Assembly (NCBI RefSeq): GCF_006442315.1
Contig: NZ_VFVY01000001.1
Coordinates: 607,566-671,565 of the forward strand
Length of the DNA: 64,000 bases
DNA from: Mesorhizobium sp. B2-3-4
Lineage (GTDB): Bacteria; Pseudomonadota; Alphaproteobacteria; Rhizobiales; Rhizobiaceae
Reading direction: 5' to 3'
Shown here: positions 21,134-30,615 of the stretch, in pieces
Position numbering within the stretch: the stretch's first letter is position 1
Layout: each line of letters starts with the position of its first letter
Program-made: the position numbers and the translations under genes
The notes under the pieces: generated by a model
What the model was told of the DNA's origin: nothing
Database searches by the model: none
Seen by the model: only the letters and a program-made list of their open reading frames with translations

Positions 21134-21616
21134 GTGGCGGCCACCCTCACGCACCTTGGCGCACAGGGCGAGGCCAACATGGTCGACGTCGGCGACAAGG
21201 AAGAGACGACGCGCACCGCGATCGCCGAAGGCTTCGTCTCGATGCAGCCCGAGACGCTGAAGACCATCCTCTCCGGCAACGCCAAGAAAGGCGATGTGCT
21301 TGGCACCGCGCGCATCGCAGGCATCATGGCGGCGAAGAAGACGCATGAACTGATTCCGCTCTGCCACCCCCTGCTGCTGACCAAGGTTTCCGTTGATATC
21401 GAGCCTGATCATACGCTGCCGGGCCTGAAGGTCACCGCACTGGCGCGCGTCGCCGGCAAGACCGGTGTCGAAATGGAGGCATTGACGGCGGCGTCCGTGG
21501 CCTGCCTGACCATCTACGACATGGCCAAGGCCGTGGACCGGGCCATGGTCATCTCCGGCATCCGGCTGGTGGAAAAGACCGGCGGCAAGTCCGGCGATTA
21601 CAAGGCTGGTGCCTGA
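21134..21616 (+). CDS. moaC: Cyclic pyranopterin monophosphate synthase
   Basis: Acts with MoaA to convert GTP to cyclic pyranopterin monophosphate, the first stage of molybdenum cofactor synthesis. The protein has 160 residues. The MoaC signatures are [20 protein letters not shown] (about 14-33), [17 protein letters not shown] (about 73-89) and [21 protein letters not shown] with the catalytic Asp. It begins with GTG two bases after the trpC stop and overlaps moeA by one base. The trpC-moaC-moeA order is common in Rhizobiales. Confidence 0.97.
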   Translation: MAATLTHLGAQGEANMVDVGDKEETTRTAIAEGFVSMQPETLKTILSGNAKKGDVLGTARIAGIMAAKKTHELIPLCHPLLLTKVSVDIEPDHTLPGLKVTALARVAGKTGVEMEALTAASVACLTIYDMAKAVDRAMVISGIRLVEKTGGKSGDYKAGA

Positions 21617-22821
21617 TGGCGCTGGTTCCGGTCGCCGAGGCGCTCGAACGTCTGCTCGACGGCGCTGTGCCGCTGGCCGGTGAAAGCGTCCCTCTCATCG
21701 AGGCGGTCGATCGTGTGCTGGCCGAACCGGTCGTGGCGCTTCGCACCCAGCCGCCTTTCAACGCTTCGGCCATGGATGGCTATGCCGTCCGCACCGCCGA
21801 TGTGGCCTCGATACCGTCGAAACTCTCGGTGATCGGCATGGCGCCGGCCGGGAGCGGCTTCGAGGGTACGGTCGGCAAGGCCCAGGCCGTGCGCATCTTC
21901 ACCGGCGCCCCGCTGCCTGACGGCGCCGACACCATCGTCATCCAGGAAAATGTCCGGGATCTCGGCAGTGGCACTATCGAAGTGATCGAGCCCACCCCCG
22001 AGTGGCGCAACATCCGCCGCATCGGCCTCGATTTTTCCAAAGGCGACGTGCTGTTGGAAAAGGGACGTGTGCTCGACCCCGCGGCATTGTCGCTGGCGGC
22101 ATCGGCCAACCACCCCCGGCTGAGCGTGGTGAAACGCCCGCTGGTCGCCATCATCGCCACCGGCGATGAGTTATTGCCACCCGGCAGCGATCTCGGGCCG
22201 GACCAGATCATCTCGTCCAACGCCTACGGCGTTGCCGCCGCCGCGCAATCCGTCGGCGCCCGCGCGCTCGACCTCGGTATTGCCGCCGACCGCAAGGAGG
22301 CCATTGCCGGCCTGATCAGGAAGGCGGTCGCGGCAGGCGCGGATGTCATCGTCACGCTGGGCGGCGCCTCGGTCGGCGATCATGACCTCATCCACGACGT
22401 GCTGACCGGTGAAGGCATGACGCTCGGCTTCTGGAAGATCGCCATGCGTCCCGGCAAGCCGCTGATGTTCGGGCGCCTCGGCGGCATCAGGTGCATCGGC
22501 CTGCCCGGCAATCCGGTGGCGAGCCTGGTCTGCTCGCAACTGTTCCTGAAGCCGCTTCTGGCAAGGCTCGGCGGCCGCGCCTTTAAGCAGGACATCAGGC
22601 AGGCACGGCTCGGCGCGGCGATGCAGGCCAATGATCTGCGTCAGGATTATGTGCGCGCCGTGGTCAAGGGGGATGCCGGCGCCCTGGTCGCGACGCCCTT
22701 CGGCATCCAGGATTCTTCGATGCTGAGGATGCTTGCCGACGCCAATGGACTGGTCGTGCGCGAGCCCTTCGCTCCGGCTTCCGCTGCCGGAGATATCTGC
22801 AACGTCCTTATGTTGCGATAA
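21616..22821 (+). CDS. moeA: Molybdopterin molybdenumtransferase
   Basis: Inserts molybdate into adenylylated molybdopterin, the last step of cofactor assembly. The protein has 401 residues with the normal four-domain layout. Signatures include FNASAMDGYAVR (about 53-64), GDELLPPGSDLGPDQIISSNAYG (about 188-210), TLGGASVGDHDLI and LPGNPVAS. It overlaps moaC by one base (TGATG). In related genomes lexA often follows directly; here about 10 kb of other genes separate moeA from lexA. Confidence 0.96.
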   Translation: MALVPVAEALERLLDGAVPLAGESVPLIEAVDRVLAEPVVALRTQPPFNASAMDGYAVRTADVASIPSKLSVIGMAPAGSGFEGTVGKAQAVRIFTGAPLPDGADTIVIQENVRDLGSGTIEVIEPTPEWRNIRRIGLDFSKGDVLLEKGRVLDPAALSLAASANHPRLSVVKRPLVAIIATGDELLPPGSDLGPDQIISSNAYGVAAAAQSVGARALDLGIAADRKEAIAGLIRKAVAAGADVIVTLGGASVGDHDLIHDVLTGEGMTLGFWKIAMRPGKPLMFGRLGGIRCIGLPGNPVASLVCSQLFLKPLLARLGGRAFKQDIRQARLGAAMQANDLRQDYVRAVVKGDAGALVATPFGIQDSSMLRMLADANGLVVREPFAPASAAGDICNVLMLR

Positions 22822-22868
22822 AGATCAGGCGTCCAAGCCACCAATCTTGTTAGAAAAATCGGCTTCGT

Positions 22869-23699
22869 CTATTCCGCCAGCAGCGTTCGCGTCAGCGGAT
22901 GCGCCGGATCGGCAAGCCCGTCGATAATATCGAAATGATGCCGGTCCGGTTCGATCACCGTGCTGGTCATGGCGCCAAGGCCGGTCCAGATATTGGCGAG
23001 CAGTTCATTCTGGCGCAGGAACTCCGCGCGCTCGCCACCGCCGGCCCAGCAGGTGATGCGTGCGCCCTCCATCGGACGCAGCAGCGCCGGGCTTTCCGCC
23101 AGCGCCTCGGCTTCGTCGATGGCCAGCGTCGCGTTCATTCCGGTGCGCATGATCGGCCTGAGGTCATGCACGCCGGAGATCGAGACGACATTGCGGACGC
23201 GGCCGGCGACATCGGCTGCCAGAGGCGTCGTCGTAGTCACCATTCTCGAGGCGAGATGGCCGCCGGCGGAATGTCCGGTCAGCATCACCGGTCCGCCGAC
23301 CATGGTCGCCGCCTCGCCGATCGCGGCAGCGACTTCCCGGACAATGCCTGAAATTCTGATGTCGGGACAAAGCGTGTAGGTCGGCATCGCCACGGCAAAG
23401 CCGCTGGCGACCGCGCCGTTGGCCAGATGCGACCAGGCGTTCTTGTCGAATGCCTTCCAGTAGCCGCCGTGGATGAAGACGACGAGTCCCCTGGGCATGG
23501 CGTCGGGAAGGAACAGGTCGAGCCGGTTGCGCGGGCTGTCTCCGTAGGCGATGTCGAGCTTGGCCCGGCCGGCGGACGTCCGGGCGTCGCGGAAAGCCTG
23601 TGCCGGTCCATCCCAGGCGGCCGGCCAGCGGTCGCTGCCGGCGATGTTGTCGCCGTTGGCGTAGGCATTGTCCCAATCGGCAACGCGATGTTCGAGCAT
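22869..23699 (-). CDS. Alpha/beta hydrolase, probable kynurenine formamidase of the AFMID type
   Basis: Probably hydrolyses N-formylkynurenine, the product of KynA, to kynurenine and formate. The protein has 276 residues. It carries the HGGYW oxyanion motif (77-81), which is diagnostic of the arylformamidase branch, the nucleophile elbow GHSAGG with Ser144, and a C-terminal catalytic His in DRHHFDIIDGL. This is not the metal-dependent KynB family usual in bacteria but a serine hydrolase resembling animal AFMID. The ATG at 23699 follows GGGAGGG with good spacing. It is divergent from the CoA ligase-kynA pair. Function rests on the motif plus context. Confidence 0.78.
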   Translation of the reverse strand: MLEHRVADWDNAYANGDNIAGSDRWPAAWDGPAQAFRDARTSAGRAKLDIAYGDSPRNRLDLFLPDAMPRGLVVFIHGGYWKAFDKNAWSHLANGAVASGFAVAMPTYTLCPDIRISGIVREVAAAIGEAATMVGGPVMLTGHSAGGHLASRMVTTTTPLAADVAGRVRNVVSISGVHDLRPIMRTGMNATLAIDEAEALAESPALLRPMEGARITCWAGGGERAEFLRQNELLANIWTGLGAMTSTVIEPDRHHFDIIDGLADPAHPLTRTLLAE

Positions 23700-24008
23700 C
23701 TGCACCCTCCCAGATGGCTGGATTTCAGTCGACAGGAATGGCCGCCGGCAAGAGCTGCGTCAATGCTCCACCAAAAACATTTTAGGCTTGAAACAAATTT
23801 CGACTGGTGCGATCCTGCCTGGCGGAACAGTCGACAATGGGAGGTCGCCGTGCTGTCCGAATCTGCCGATTGTCGCCTTCCCGGCGCCATGGTCGAGCAG
23901 GTGTAGCCGACCGCACGAAGCTTCCCGAAAAGACAGGAATTTCAGATTCACCGCCTCCGGTCAGGTGCCCCTGCACGCTGGCCGGGCATCATATGGGATA
24001 GCGGCGAC
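23700..24008. other. 309-bp divergent spacer between formamidase and CoA-ligase genes
   Basis: No convincing gene is present. The spacer must hold the promoters of both divergent transcripts. The only symmetry noted is a 7-bp inverted pair, CGACAAT at 23832-23838 and ATTGTCG at 23869-23875, which could arise by chance. No Lrp-type KynR gene lies nearby. Confidence 0.5.
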
Positions 24009-25634
24009 ATGCTTGGGCCTTCTGCGCATACCGACACGTTCACGCGCGATAACCTGCCGCCGCCCGATCAATGGCCTGACTTCCTGCTCGACGGTTTCGA
24101 CTATCCCGAGCGCCTCAACGCCGGTGTCGAATTGACCGACAGGCTGGTCGAGAAGGGCCTGGGTGATCACACCGCCCTGATCGGCAATGGCCGCCGCCGC
24201 ACCTACAAGGAACTGTCCGACTGGACGAACCGGCTGGCCCACGCGCTGGTCGAGAATTATGGCGTCAAGCCGGGCAACCGGGTGCTGATCCGCTCCGCCA
24301 ACAACCCCGCCATGGTCGCCTGCTGGCTCGCCGCCACCAAGGTCGGCGCCGTCGTCGTCAACACCATGCCGATGCTGCGCGCCGGCGAGCTCACCAAGAT
24401 CGTCGACAAGGCGGAGATAACCATCGCGCTCTGCGACACCAGGCTGATGGACGAGATGACCGCCTGCGCCAAGGACAGCGCATTCCTCAAACAGGTCATC
24501 GGCTTCGACGGCACCGCCAACCATGACGCCGAACTCGACCGCGCCGCGCTGGACAAGCCGGTCACCTTTACCGCCGTCAACACCGGCCGCGACGACGTCG
24601 CCCTGCTCGGCTTCACCTCGGGCACGACAGGCGTGCCGAAGGCGACGATGCATTTCCACCGCGACCTGCTGATCATCGCCGACGCCTATGCGCGCGAGGT
24701 GCTGCGGGTGACGCCGGACGATGTCTTCGTCGGCTCGCCACCGCTCGCCTTCACCTTCGGCCTCGGCGGCCTCGCCATCTTCCCCTTGCGCTTTGGTGCT
24801 GCGGCGACGCTGCTGGAACAGGCAACGCCGCCCAACATGATCCACATCATCGAAACCTATAAGGCGACCATTTCCTTCACCGCGCCGACCGCCTATCGCG
24901 CCATGCTGAAGGCCATGGACGAAGGCGCCGACCTGTCGTCGCTGCGCGTTGCCGTCTCGGCCGGCGAAACCTTGCCGGGTCCTGTCTTTGAAGAGTGGAC
25001 GAAAAAGACCGGCAAACCGATACTCGACGGCATCGGCGCCACCGAAATGCTGCACATCTTCATCTCCAACCGCTTCGATGACAGGAAACCGGCTTCGACC
25101 GGCAAGCCGGTTGGCGGCTACGAGGCGCGCATCGTCGACGGCGAAATGCACGAGGTGCCCCGCGGCGAGCCCGGACGGCTGGCGGTGCGCGGGCCGACCG
25201 GCTGCCGCTACATGGCCGACGACAGGCAGAAGGACTATGTGCGCGGCGGCTGGAATCTCACCGGCGACACTTTTTGGCAGGACGAGGACGGCTTCTTCCA
25301 CTTCGCCGCGCGTTCCGACGACATGATCGTCAGCGCCGGCTACAACATCGCCGGGCCCGAGGTCGAGGCGGCGCTGTTGGCGCATCCCGACGTCGCCGAA
25401 TGCGCCGTCATCGGCGCCGAGGATGGCGATCGCGGCCAGATCGTCGAGGCGCATGTCGTGCTGGTGCAAGGTGTCGCGCCGGACGCAACGACCGTCAAGC
25501 GCCTGCAGGACCACGTCAAGGCGACCATCGCGCCCTACAAATATCCGCGCTCGGTGAAATTCATCGCCGCCTTGCCCAAGACCCAGACTGGCAAGATCCA
25601 GCGCTTCCGCCTGCGCACGGAGAAACTCAATTGA
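24009..25634 (+). CDS. AMP-dependent aryl-CoA ligase, probable 2-aminobenzoate (anthranilate)-CoA ligase
   Basis: Acyl-adenylate-forming enzyme of 541 residues in the benzoate-CoA ligase branch. The AMP-binding P-loop is [16 protein letters not shown] (about 200-215), followed by the [11 protein letters not shown] region (A5) and [20 protein letters not shown] (A7/A8); the catalytic C-terminal Lys is in [10 protein letters not shown]. The opening [13 protein letters not shown] is typical of annotated 2-aminobenzoate-CoA ligases. The kynA start codon overlaps its stop (ATTGA), and kynU nearby makes anthranilate, so anthranilate is the most likely substrate. Benzoate or another aryl acid cannot be excluded. 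No 2-aminobenzoyl-CoA monooxygenase gene is in the window. Confidence 0.8.
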   Translation: MLGPSAHTDTFTRDNLPPPDQWPDFLLDGFDYPERLNAGVELTDRLVEKGLGDHTALIGNGRRRTYKELSDWTNRLAHALVENYGVKPGNRVLIRSANNPAMVACWLAATKVGAVVVNTMPMLRAGELTKIVDKAEITIALCDTRLMDEMTACAKDSAFLKQVIGFDGTANHDAELDRAALDKPVTFTAVNTGRDDVALLGFTSGTTGVPKATMHFHRDLLIIADAYAREVLRVTPDDVFVGSPPLAFTFGLGGLAIFPLRFGAAATLLEQATPPNMIHIIETYKATISFTAPTAYRAMLKAMDEGADLSSLRVAVSAGETLPGPVFEEWTKKTGKPILDGIGATEMLHIFISNRFDDRKPASTGKPVGGYEARIVDGEMHEVPRGEPGRLAVRGPTGCRYMADDRQKDYVRGGWNLTGDTFWQDEDGFFHFAARSDDMIVSAGYNIAGPEVEAALLAHPDVAECAVIGAEDGDRGQIVEAHVVLVQGVAPDATTVKRLQDHVKATIAPYKYPRSVKFIAALPKTQTGKIQRFRLRTEKLN

Positions 25635-26467
25635 GCGAGCCCTACGATCCGGCGTCCGAAGGCGCGCAGATGTCGTTCAAGGAGCGCATGTCTTACAGCG
25701 ACTATTTGCATCTGGAGAAGGTTCTCGACGCGCAGGCGCCGCTGTCTTCGGCGCATGACGAGATGCTGTTCATCATCCAGCACCAGACATCGGAACTGTG
25801 GATGAAGCTCGCTTTGCATGAGATCGGCGCCGCGATCCGCTCCATCCGCGCCGACCGGCTCGAGCCGAGCTTCAAAATGCTGTCTCGCGTCGCCCGCATT
25901 TTCGAGCAGTTGAACAATGCCTGGGACGTGCTGCGCACAATGACGCCGAGCGAATACACCGAATTCCGCGACGCGCTCGGCCAGTCATCGGGCTTCCAGT
26001 CCTGGCAGTATCGCGCCATCGAGTTCATGGCCGGCAACCGCAACCTGGCCATGCTCGGCCCCCACAAGCACCGGCCCGACCTCAGCGGCAAGCTCGAGGC
26101 GATCCTGGCCGAGCCGTCACTCTATGACGAAGCGCTGCTGCTTCTGGCGCGCAACGGCTTCGACATCGGCGCCGATGCCAAGCGTACCGACTGGCGCGAA
26201 ACCCGCACCGAGAATGAAGAGGTACTGGTTGCCTGGCAGACCGTCTACCGCGACCCGCAGCGCTACTGGATGCTCTACGAACTGGCCGAGAAGCTGGTCG
26301 ACTTCGAGGACTATTTCCGCCGCTGGCGCTTCAACCACGTCACCACGGTAGAGCGCATCATCGGCCTGAAACGCGGCACCGGCGGCACATCGGGGGCCTC
26401 CTACCTCAAGAAGATGCTCGAGGTCGTCCTGTTTCCGGAGCTCTGGAACGTCCGTACGCGGCTCTGA
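25631..26467 (+). CDS. kynA: Tryptophan 2,3-dioxygenase
   Basis: Haem enzyme that opens the indole ring of L-tryptophan to give N-formylkynurenine, starting the kynurenine pathway. The protein has 278 residues. Conserved features are [27 protein letters not shown] with His51 in the substrate pocket, [11 protein letters not shown], and [26 protein letters not shown] with the axial haem ligand His236. The start is the TTG at 25631, which overlaps the stop of the CoA-ligase gene and restores the usual N-terminus [11 protein letters not shown]; the first in-frame ATG (13 codons later) would cut conserved residues short. It converges on kynU. Confidence 0.95.
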   Translation: MSEPYDPASEGAQMSFKERMSYSDYLHLEKVLDAQAPLSSAHDEMLFIIQHQTSELWMKLALHEIGAAIRSIRADRLEPSFKMLSRVARIFEQLNNAWDVLRTMTPSEYTEFRDALGQSSGFQSWQYRAIEFMAGNRNLAMLGPHKHRPDLSGKLEAILAEPSLYDEALLLLARNGFDIGADAKRTDWRETRTENEEVLVAWQTVYRDPQRYWMLYELAEKLVDFEDYFRRWRFNHVTTVERIIGLKRGTGGTSGASYLKKMLEVVLFPELWNVRTRL

Positions 26468-26512
26468 AGTTCTCCGCCCGATGCGATTCCGGATGGAAAA
26501 ATTGCGCCGGTT

Positions 26513-27772
26513 TCAAGTCACCGCGGTCTTGACCGCGAAGCGCGCGTCCTGCCAGGCGCCGGTGCGCAGAATATCCTCCAGCACTTCGACCGCCTGCCAG
26601 ACGTCCTTGTAACCGACATAGAGCGGCGTGAAGCCGAAGCGGATCGTCGATGGGGCGCGGAAATCGCCGATCACCCCGCGCTCGATCAGCGCGCGCATGA
26701 CCTGGTAGCCGTGCGCGTGGAGGAACGACACCTGGCTGCCGCGTTGCTTGCCGTCGCGCGGGCCTTCCAGTTCAAGCCCGTAGGCACCGCATCGGCCTTC
26801 GACGAGCTGGATGAACAGGTCGGTCAGCGCGATGCTCTTCTTGCGCACCGCCGCCATGTCGACATCGTCCCAGACATCCAGCGCCCCTTTCAGCGCCCGC
26901 ATCGAGAGCACGGGCTGCGTGCCGCAGAGAAAGCGGCGGATGCCGCTGCCGGCCACATAGCCCTGTTCGAAGGCGAAGGGCCGCGCATGGCCCCACCAGC
27001 CGCTGAGCGGCTGCTGGACTTTGTCGTGATGACGCTTGGCGGCGTAGATGAAAGCCGGCGCGCCCGGGCCGCCATTGAGGTATTTGTAGGTGCAGCCGAT
27101 GGCGAAATCGGCATTGGCGCTGTCGAGCTCCACCGGCAACGCGCCGGCCGTATGGCAGAGATCCCAGATAATCAGCGCGCCGACCTGATGGGCCTTGCAT
27201 GTCAATGCCGCCATGTCGCGCAGCTGTCCGGACTTGTAGTTGACGTGGTTGACCAGGATGACCGCGACACGCTCGTCGATCAGATCCTCTATGTCGGGCG
27301 CGTCGACGCCCTCGAGCCGCAACACGGTGCCGGGTCGCGTCGAGGCCACGCCTTCGGCCATATAGAGATCGGTCGGAAAGCTGTCGCCCTCGGCGACAAT
27401 GACCGAGCGGTCCGGCCGCATGGCCAAAGCCGCATGCAGCACCTTGTAGATGTTGATCGAGGTCGTATCGCAGACCACGGTCTGTCCGGCCGCGGCACCG
27501 ATCAGCCGCCCGAGCTGGTCGCCAAGCGCGACCGGCATGTCGAACCAGCCGGCGGTGTTCCAGGCGCGGATCAAATCCTGAGCCCACTCCTGCGTCGCCG
27601 CCTTCTGCAGCTCGTTGAAGACGGCGGGAGCGGCTGCGCCAAGCGAATTGCCGTCGAGATAGATGACGCCTTCCGGCAGGATGAACCGCTCGCGCATGGC
27701 CCGCAACGGGTCTGCCGCATCCATGGCTTCGACGGCTGCGAGATCGAGCGGTGCACGCATGATTTGTGACAT
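26513..27772 (-). CDS. kynU: Kynureninase
   Basis: PLP enzyme that splits kynurenine into anthranilate and L-alanine. The protein has 419 residues. The N-terminal region contains IYLDGNSLGA (about 37-46); the cofactor-binding Asp204 is in IIWDLCHTAG and the Schiff-base Lys230 in GCTYKYLNGGPG, the kynureninase signature. The ATG at 27772 is used; another at 27760 is possible. It begins only seven bases after the stop of an ABC permease gene, so it is very likely the last gene of that transport operon, linking the importer to kynurenine or tryptophan catabolism. Confidence 0.96.
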   Translation of the reverse strand: MSQIMRAPLDLAAVEAMDAADPLRAMRERFILPEGVIYLDGNSLGAAAPAVFNELQKAATQEWAQDLIRAWNTAGWFDMPVALGDQLGRLIGAAAGQTVVCDTTSINIYKVLHAALAMRPDRSVIVAEGDSFPTDLYMAEGVASTRPGTVLRLEGVDAPDIEDLIDERVAVILVNHVNYKSGQLRDMAALTCKAHQVGALIIWDLCHTAGALPVELDSANADFAIGCTYKYLNGGPGAPAFIYAAKRHHDKVQQPLSGWWGHARPFAFEQGYVAGSGIRRFLCGTQPVLSMRALKGALDVWDDVDMAAVRKKSIALTDLFIQLVEGRCGAYGLELEGPRDGKQRGSQVSFLHAHGYQVMRALIERGVIGDFRAPSTIRFGFTPLYVGYKDVWQAVEVLEDILRTGAWQDARFAVKTAVT

Positions 27773-27779
27773 TCCCTGA

Positions 27780-28703
27780 TTATTCACGAATAGCTTCGCG
27801 AGCCGGCGCCGGGCCTCGGCTGCGCTTGAGGCTGGGCAAGGCAAGCATGGCCAGCACGAACAGGCCGGTGGCAAGCTTGAGGTCGGGAGGCGGCATGCCG
27901 GCGGCAAGGCAGAACGACACCAGCTGGTAGTAGATAACAGCGCCGGCGAAAGGGGCAAGCAGCTGACGCCAGACCGTCTGCTTGCCGACGACAGCCTCGC
28001 CGATCATCAGCGCGGCAAGGCCGTTGATGAGAATTCCCAGTCCCATATTGACGTCGGCAAATCCCTGCGACTGCACCATGAGAGCACCGCTCGATGCCGA
28101 AAAGGCACTGGCCAGCCCGACACCGCCTATGGTGGCTGCCCAGACATTGATGCCTTGCGCCTCGGCCATGTCGGGATTGGCGCCCACGGCGCGCACCGCC
28201 GTCCCCTTCTCTGTCCTGAAGAACATGTAGAGCAGGACGAAGGCGACAAGTGCGAGAAGGCCGGCGACGACGATCTTGCTGGCGGGAAAACCCGGCCGCG
28301 CGAACGGCACCCAGTCGAACACCGTCGGCGAGCCGAAGACGGAGAGGTTGGACTTGCCCATGATGCGAAGGTTGATGCTGTAGAGCATCGTCATCATCAG
28401 GATGCCGGCAAGCAGCGTGTGGATGCGGAACCGCAGATGAATGAAGGCGGTGCAGCAGCCCGCCGCGAAGCCGGCGACAAGGGCCGCGACTATGCCGATC
28501 ACGGGCGATGCGCCGGCGGCAAGAAGAACGCCGCAGACGCAGCCGCCCAGTGGAAAGGCGCCCTCGCTGGTGAGATCGGGAAAGTTGAGCATCCGAAACG
28601 GGATCATGATCCCGAGCACGACGAAAGCCAGGATCAGGCTTTGTGCCAGCGTGACCGGGATGATCGCGACAAAGCTGGTGAGAACGCCCTCGATAAAGCC
28701 CAT
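27780..28703 (-). CDS. ABC transporter permease, TrpXYZ-type (COG4120)
   Basis: Membrane subunit of an amino-acid-type importer, 307 residues with about eight hydrophobic segments. The style (GFIEGVLTSFVAIIPVTLAQSLILAFVVLGIMIPFRMLNFPDLTSEGAFPLGG near the start, then RTEKGTAVRAVGANPDMAEAQGIN) places it with the branched-chain-like permeases of the putative tryptophan/tyrosine systems. It lies five bases after the ATPase gene and seven before kynU, so the genes are almost certainly one transcript. Substrate assignment to tryptophan or kynurenine is by context. Confidence 0.87.
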   Translation of the reverse strand: MGFIEGVLTSFVAIIPVTLAQSLILAFVVLGIMIPFRMLNFPDLTSEGAFPLGGCVCGVLLAAGASPVIGIVAALVAGFAAGCCTAFIHLRFRIHTLLAGILMMTMLYSINLRIMGKSNLSVFGSPTVFDWVPFARPGFPASKIVVAGLLALVAFVLLYMFFRTEKGTAVRAVGANPDMAEAQGINVWAATIGGVGLASAFSASSGALMVQSQGFADVNMGLGILINGLAALMIGEAVVGKQTVWRQLLAPFAGAVIYYQLVSFCLAAGMPPPDLKLATGLFVLAMLALPSLKRSRGPAPAREAIRE

Positions 28704-28708
28704 GATGA

Positions 28709-29488
28709 TCAGCTCGCCAGCAGCATGCGGTCGGTTTTGACGGAGAAATGGCCGATCAGATCGACGACGGTGACCCTTGCTTTCTCCTCGCCTGCCACTT
28801 CCAGCCGCACCCGGCCCGCGTCGAGCATGATCACCCGGCTGCCATAGTCGACGGCGTGCTGCATGTTGTGGGTCACCATCAAAGTGGTCAGCTTCAGCGC
28901 GTCGACGGCGCGCACCGTCGCCTGCATGACGATCTCGGCCGTGCGCGGATCGAGCGCCGCGGTATGTTCGTCGAGCAGCAGCAGATCAGGCGATCCGCCG
29001 ACCGCCATGATCAGCGACAGCGATTGCCTCTGCCCGCCTGAGAGCAGGTCGACGCGCGTGTCGAGACGGTTTTCCAGGCCGAGCCCCAGTATCGCCAGGC
29101 GTTCCCTGTAGGACGCAAGCCGGGTGGCATTCAGTCCCTGGCGCAAGGTGCGCTTGCTGCTGCGCAGGTCGGCCAGCAGCATGTTTTCCGCAACCGTCAT
29201 GCTAGCGGCGGTGCCGCGCATCGGATCCTGGAAGACGCGCGCCAGCTTGGCGGCGCGCTTGTGCACCGGCATGCCTGTCACGTCGGCGCCATTGATGAGG
29301 ATCTGGCCGGAATCGAGGATCAGCGCACCGGAAATGGCGTTGAGCATGCTGCTCTTGCCGGCTCCGTTGGAACCGATGACGATGCCGAATTCGCCTGTCG
29401 CCAAAGACAGGCTGAGACCGTCCAGCGCGACCTTCTCGTCCGGCTGGCCCTTGTAGAACACTTTGCGCGCGGAGCGGATCTCGAGCAT
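28709..29488 (-). CDS. ABC transporter ATP-binding protein, TrpXYZ-type (COG1101)
   Basis: Cytoplasmic ATPase of 259 residues for the adjacent permease. Walker A is GSNGAGKSS (about 39-47), the Q-loop is in ARVFQDPMRGTAASMTVAENM, the signature is LSGGQRQSL and Walker B is LLLLDEHTAALD, followed by the switch His in MVTHNMQHA. The QDP.RGTA..MT..EN sequence is typical of the COG1101 group, which accompanies DUF534 receptors. The gap to the receptor gene is 58 bp. Confidence 0.9.
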   Translation of the reverse strand: MLEIRSARKVFYKGQPDEKVALDGLSLSLATGEFGIVIGSNGAGKSSMLNAISGALILDSGQILINGADVTGMPVHKRAAKLARVFQDPMRGTAASMTVAENMLLADLRSSKRTLRQGLNATRLASYRERLAILGLGLENRLDTRVDLLSGGQRQSLSLIMAVGGSPDLLLLDEHTAALDPRTAEIVMQATVRAVDALKLTTLMVTHNMQHAVDYGSRVIMLDAGRVRLEVAGEEKARVTVVDLIGHFSVKTDRMLLAS

Positions 29489-29546
29489 CGTTCCTCCCTG
29501 GCTTCGGAGGTGACGGCATCCACGCCGTCACCTCTTCAGCCCGATG

Positions 29547-30536
29547 TCAGTCGACGATGCAGCCGCAATCGGCCATCGAAGCCGGGATCTCGATGCCGAA
29601 GGCGGCCATCGCCTTACGCGAGATCAGCGCCATGTGATCCTTGTAGGCCGGGCGCGACGGCGCGATCGTCTTGGGATCCTTGCCCTTGAGGATTTCGGCC
29701 GCGATATTGCCGGCATTGATGCCGACCTGCGTGTAGTTGACCGCGAAGCTTGCAGGCACTGTGCCGTTGCGAACCGCGCTGTCATCGGCGTTGACGACCG
29801 GGATGCCGGCCTGGCGGGCGGCCGCGGAAACAGCGGCGATCGCCGGCTGGATCAGGTTCGAGGTCGGTCCGTAGATCACGTCGGCCTTCCCGGCGAGCGA
29901 GGCGATGCGCTGCTGGATGTCATTGACGTTGTCGATACCGACTTCCACGACCTCGAAGCCGGCGGCGGGTGCCGCCGCCTTGATCTTCTCGATCAGGGCA
30001 ACGTCATTGGCCTCGCCGGGATTGTAGGGCACGCCGAAGCGCTTGGCGTTCGGCAGCAGCTTCTTGGTGAACTGCATGACAGCGGCGACGTCCTGCAGAT
30101 CGGTGGCGCCGGTCATGCCGTCGTCACCGGCGTCCCATGACGGCACGAGCTTGGCCGCCACCGGATCGGTGACCGCGGCAAAGACGATCGGGATGCCGGA
30201 GCCGGCGAGCGCCTTCTTGGCGATCTGCGAGACCGGCGTCGTGATGGTGTAGATCAGCTTAGGCTGCTCAGCCTGCAGCTTGGCGATCATCTGCGGCACC
30301 AGCGACGCATCGAAATTGGTGTGGCTCTCGGTATAGACGACATCCTTGCCTTCAGCGAAGCCGTTGTCCGTAAGCGCCTTCTTGAAGCCGGCTATGGCGG
30401 CGTTGAGCTGAGGGTGTTCGCCGAAATTGGCAATGCCGATGCGTATCTGATCGGCGGCCGCACTGCCGGCACTGACCATCAACGCGCCTGCCAGGGCCAA
30501 TCCCGACAGCCAAGCGGATTTCGACTTCAACATCAT
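29547..30536 (-). CDS. ABC transporter substrate-binding protein, TrpX type (DUF534/COG2984)
   Basis: Periplasmic receptor of 329 residues. Residues 1-30 form a signal peptide (hydrophobic LSGLALAGALMVSAG, then AAA). The mature part reads RIGIANFGEHPQLNAAIAGFKKAL, IYTITTPVSQIAKKAL, and PIVFAAVTDPVAAKLVPSW, matching the ABC-sub-bind fold of the putative Trp/Tyr system. Two adjacent ATG codons occur (30536 and 30533); GGAGG lies best for the second. The frame is open about 1 kb further upstream, but that part is antisense to the GntR gene and is not coding. Ligand inferred from kynU in the same operon. Confidence 0.88.
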   Translation of the reverse strand: MMLKSKSAWLSGLALAGALMVSAGSAAADQIRIGIANFGEHPQLNAAIAGFKKALTDNGFAEGKDVVYTESHTNFDASLVPQMIAKLQAEQPKLIYTITTPVSQIAKKALAGSGIPIVFAAVTDPVAAKLVPSWDAGDDGMTGATDLQDVAAVMQFTKKLLPNAKRFGVPYNPGEANDVALIEKIKAAAPAAGFEVVEVGIDNVNDIQQRIASLAGKADVIYGPTSNLIQPAIAAVSAAARQAGIPVVNADDSAVRNGTVPASFAVNYTQVGINAGNIAAEILKGKDPKTIAPSRPAYKDHMALISRKAMAAFGIEIPASMADCGCIVD

Positions 30537-30615
30537 TTCCTCCCAGATTTGATCAGCGCCGCTTGGAACCGCGGCTACTGCTGCGATCATGGTCAGTCTG
30601 TCGGCTGCTGTCAAC

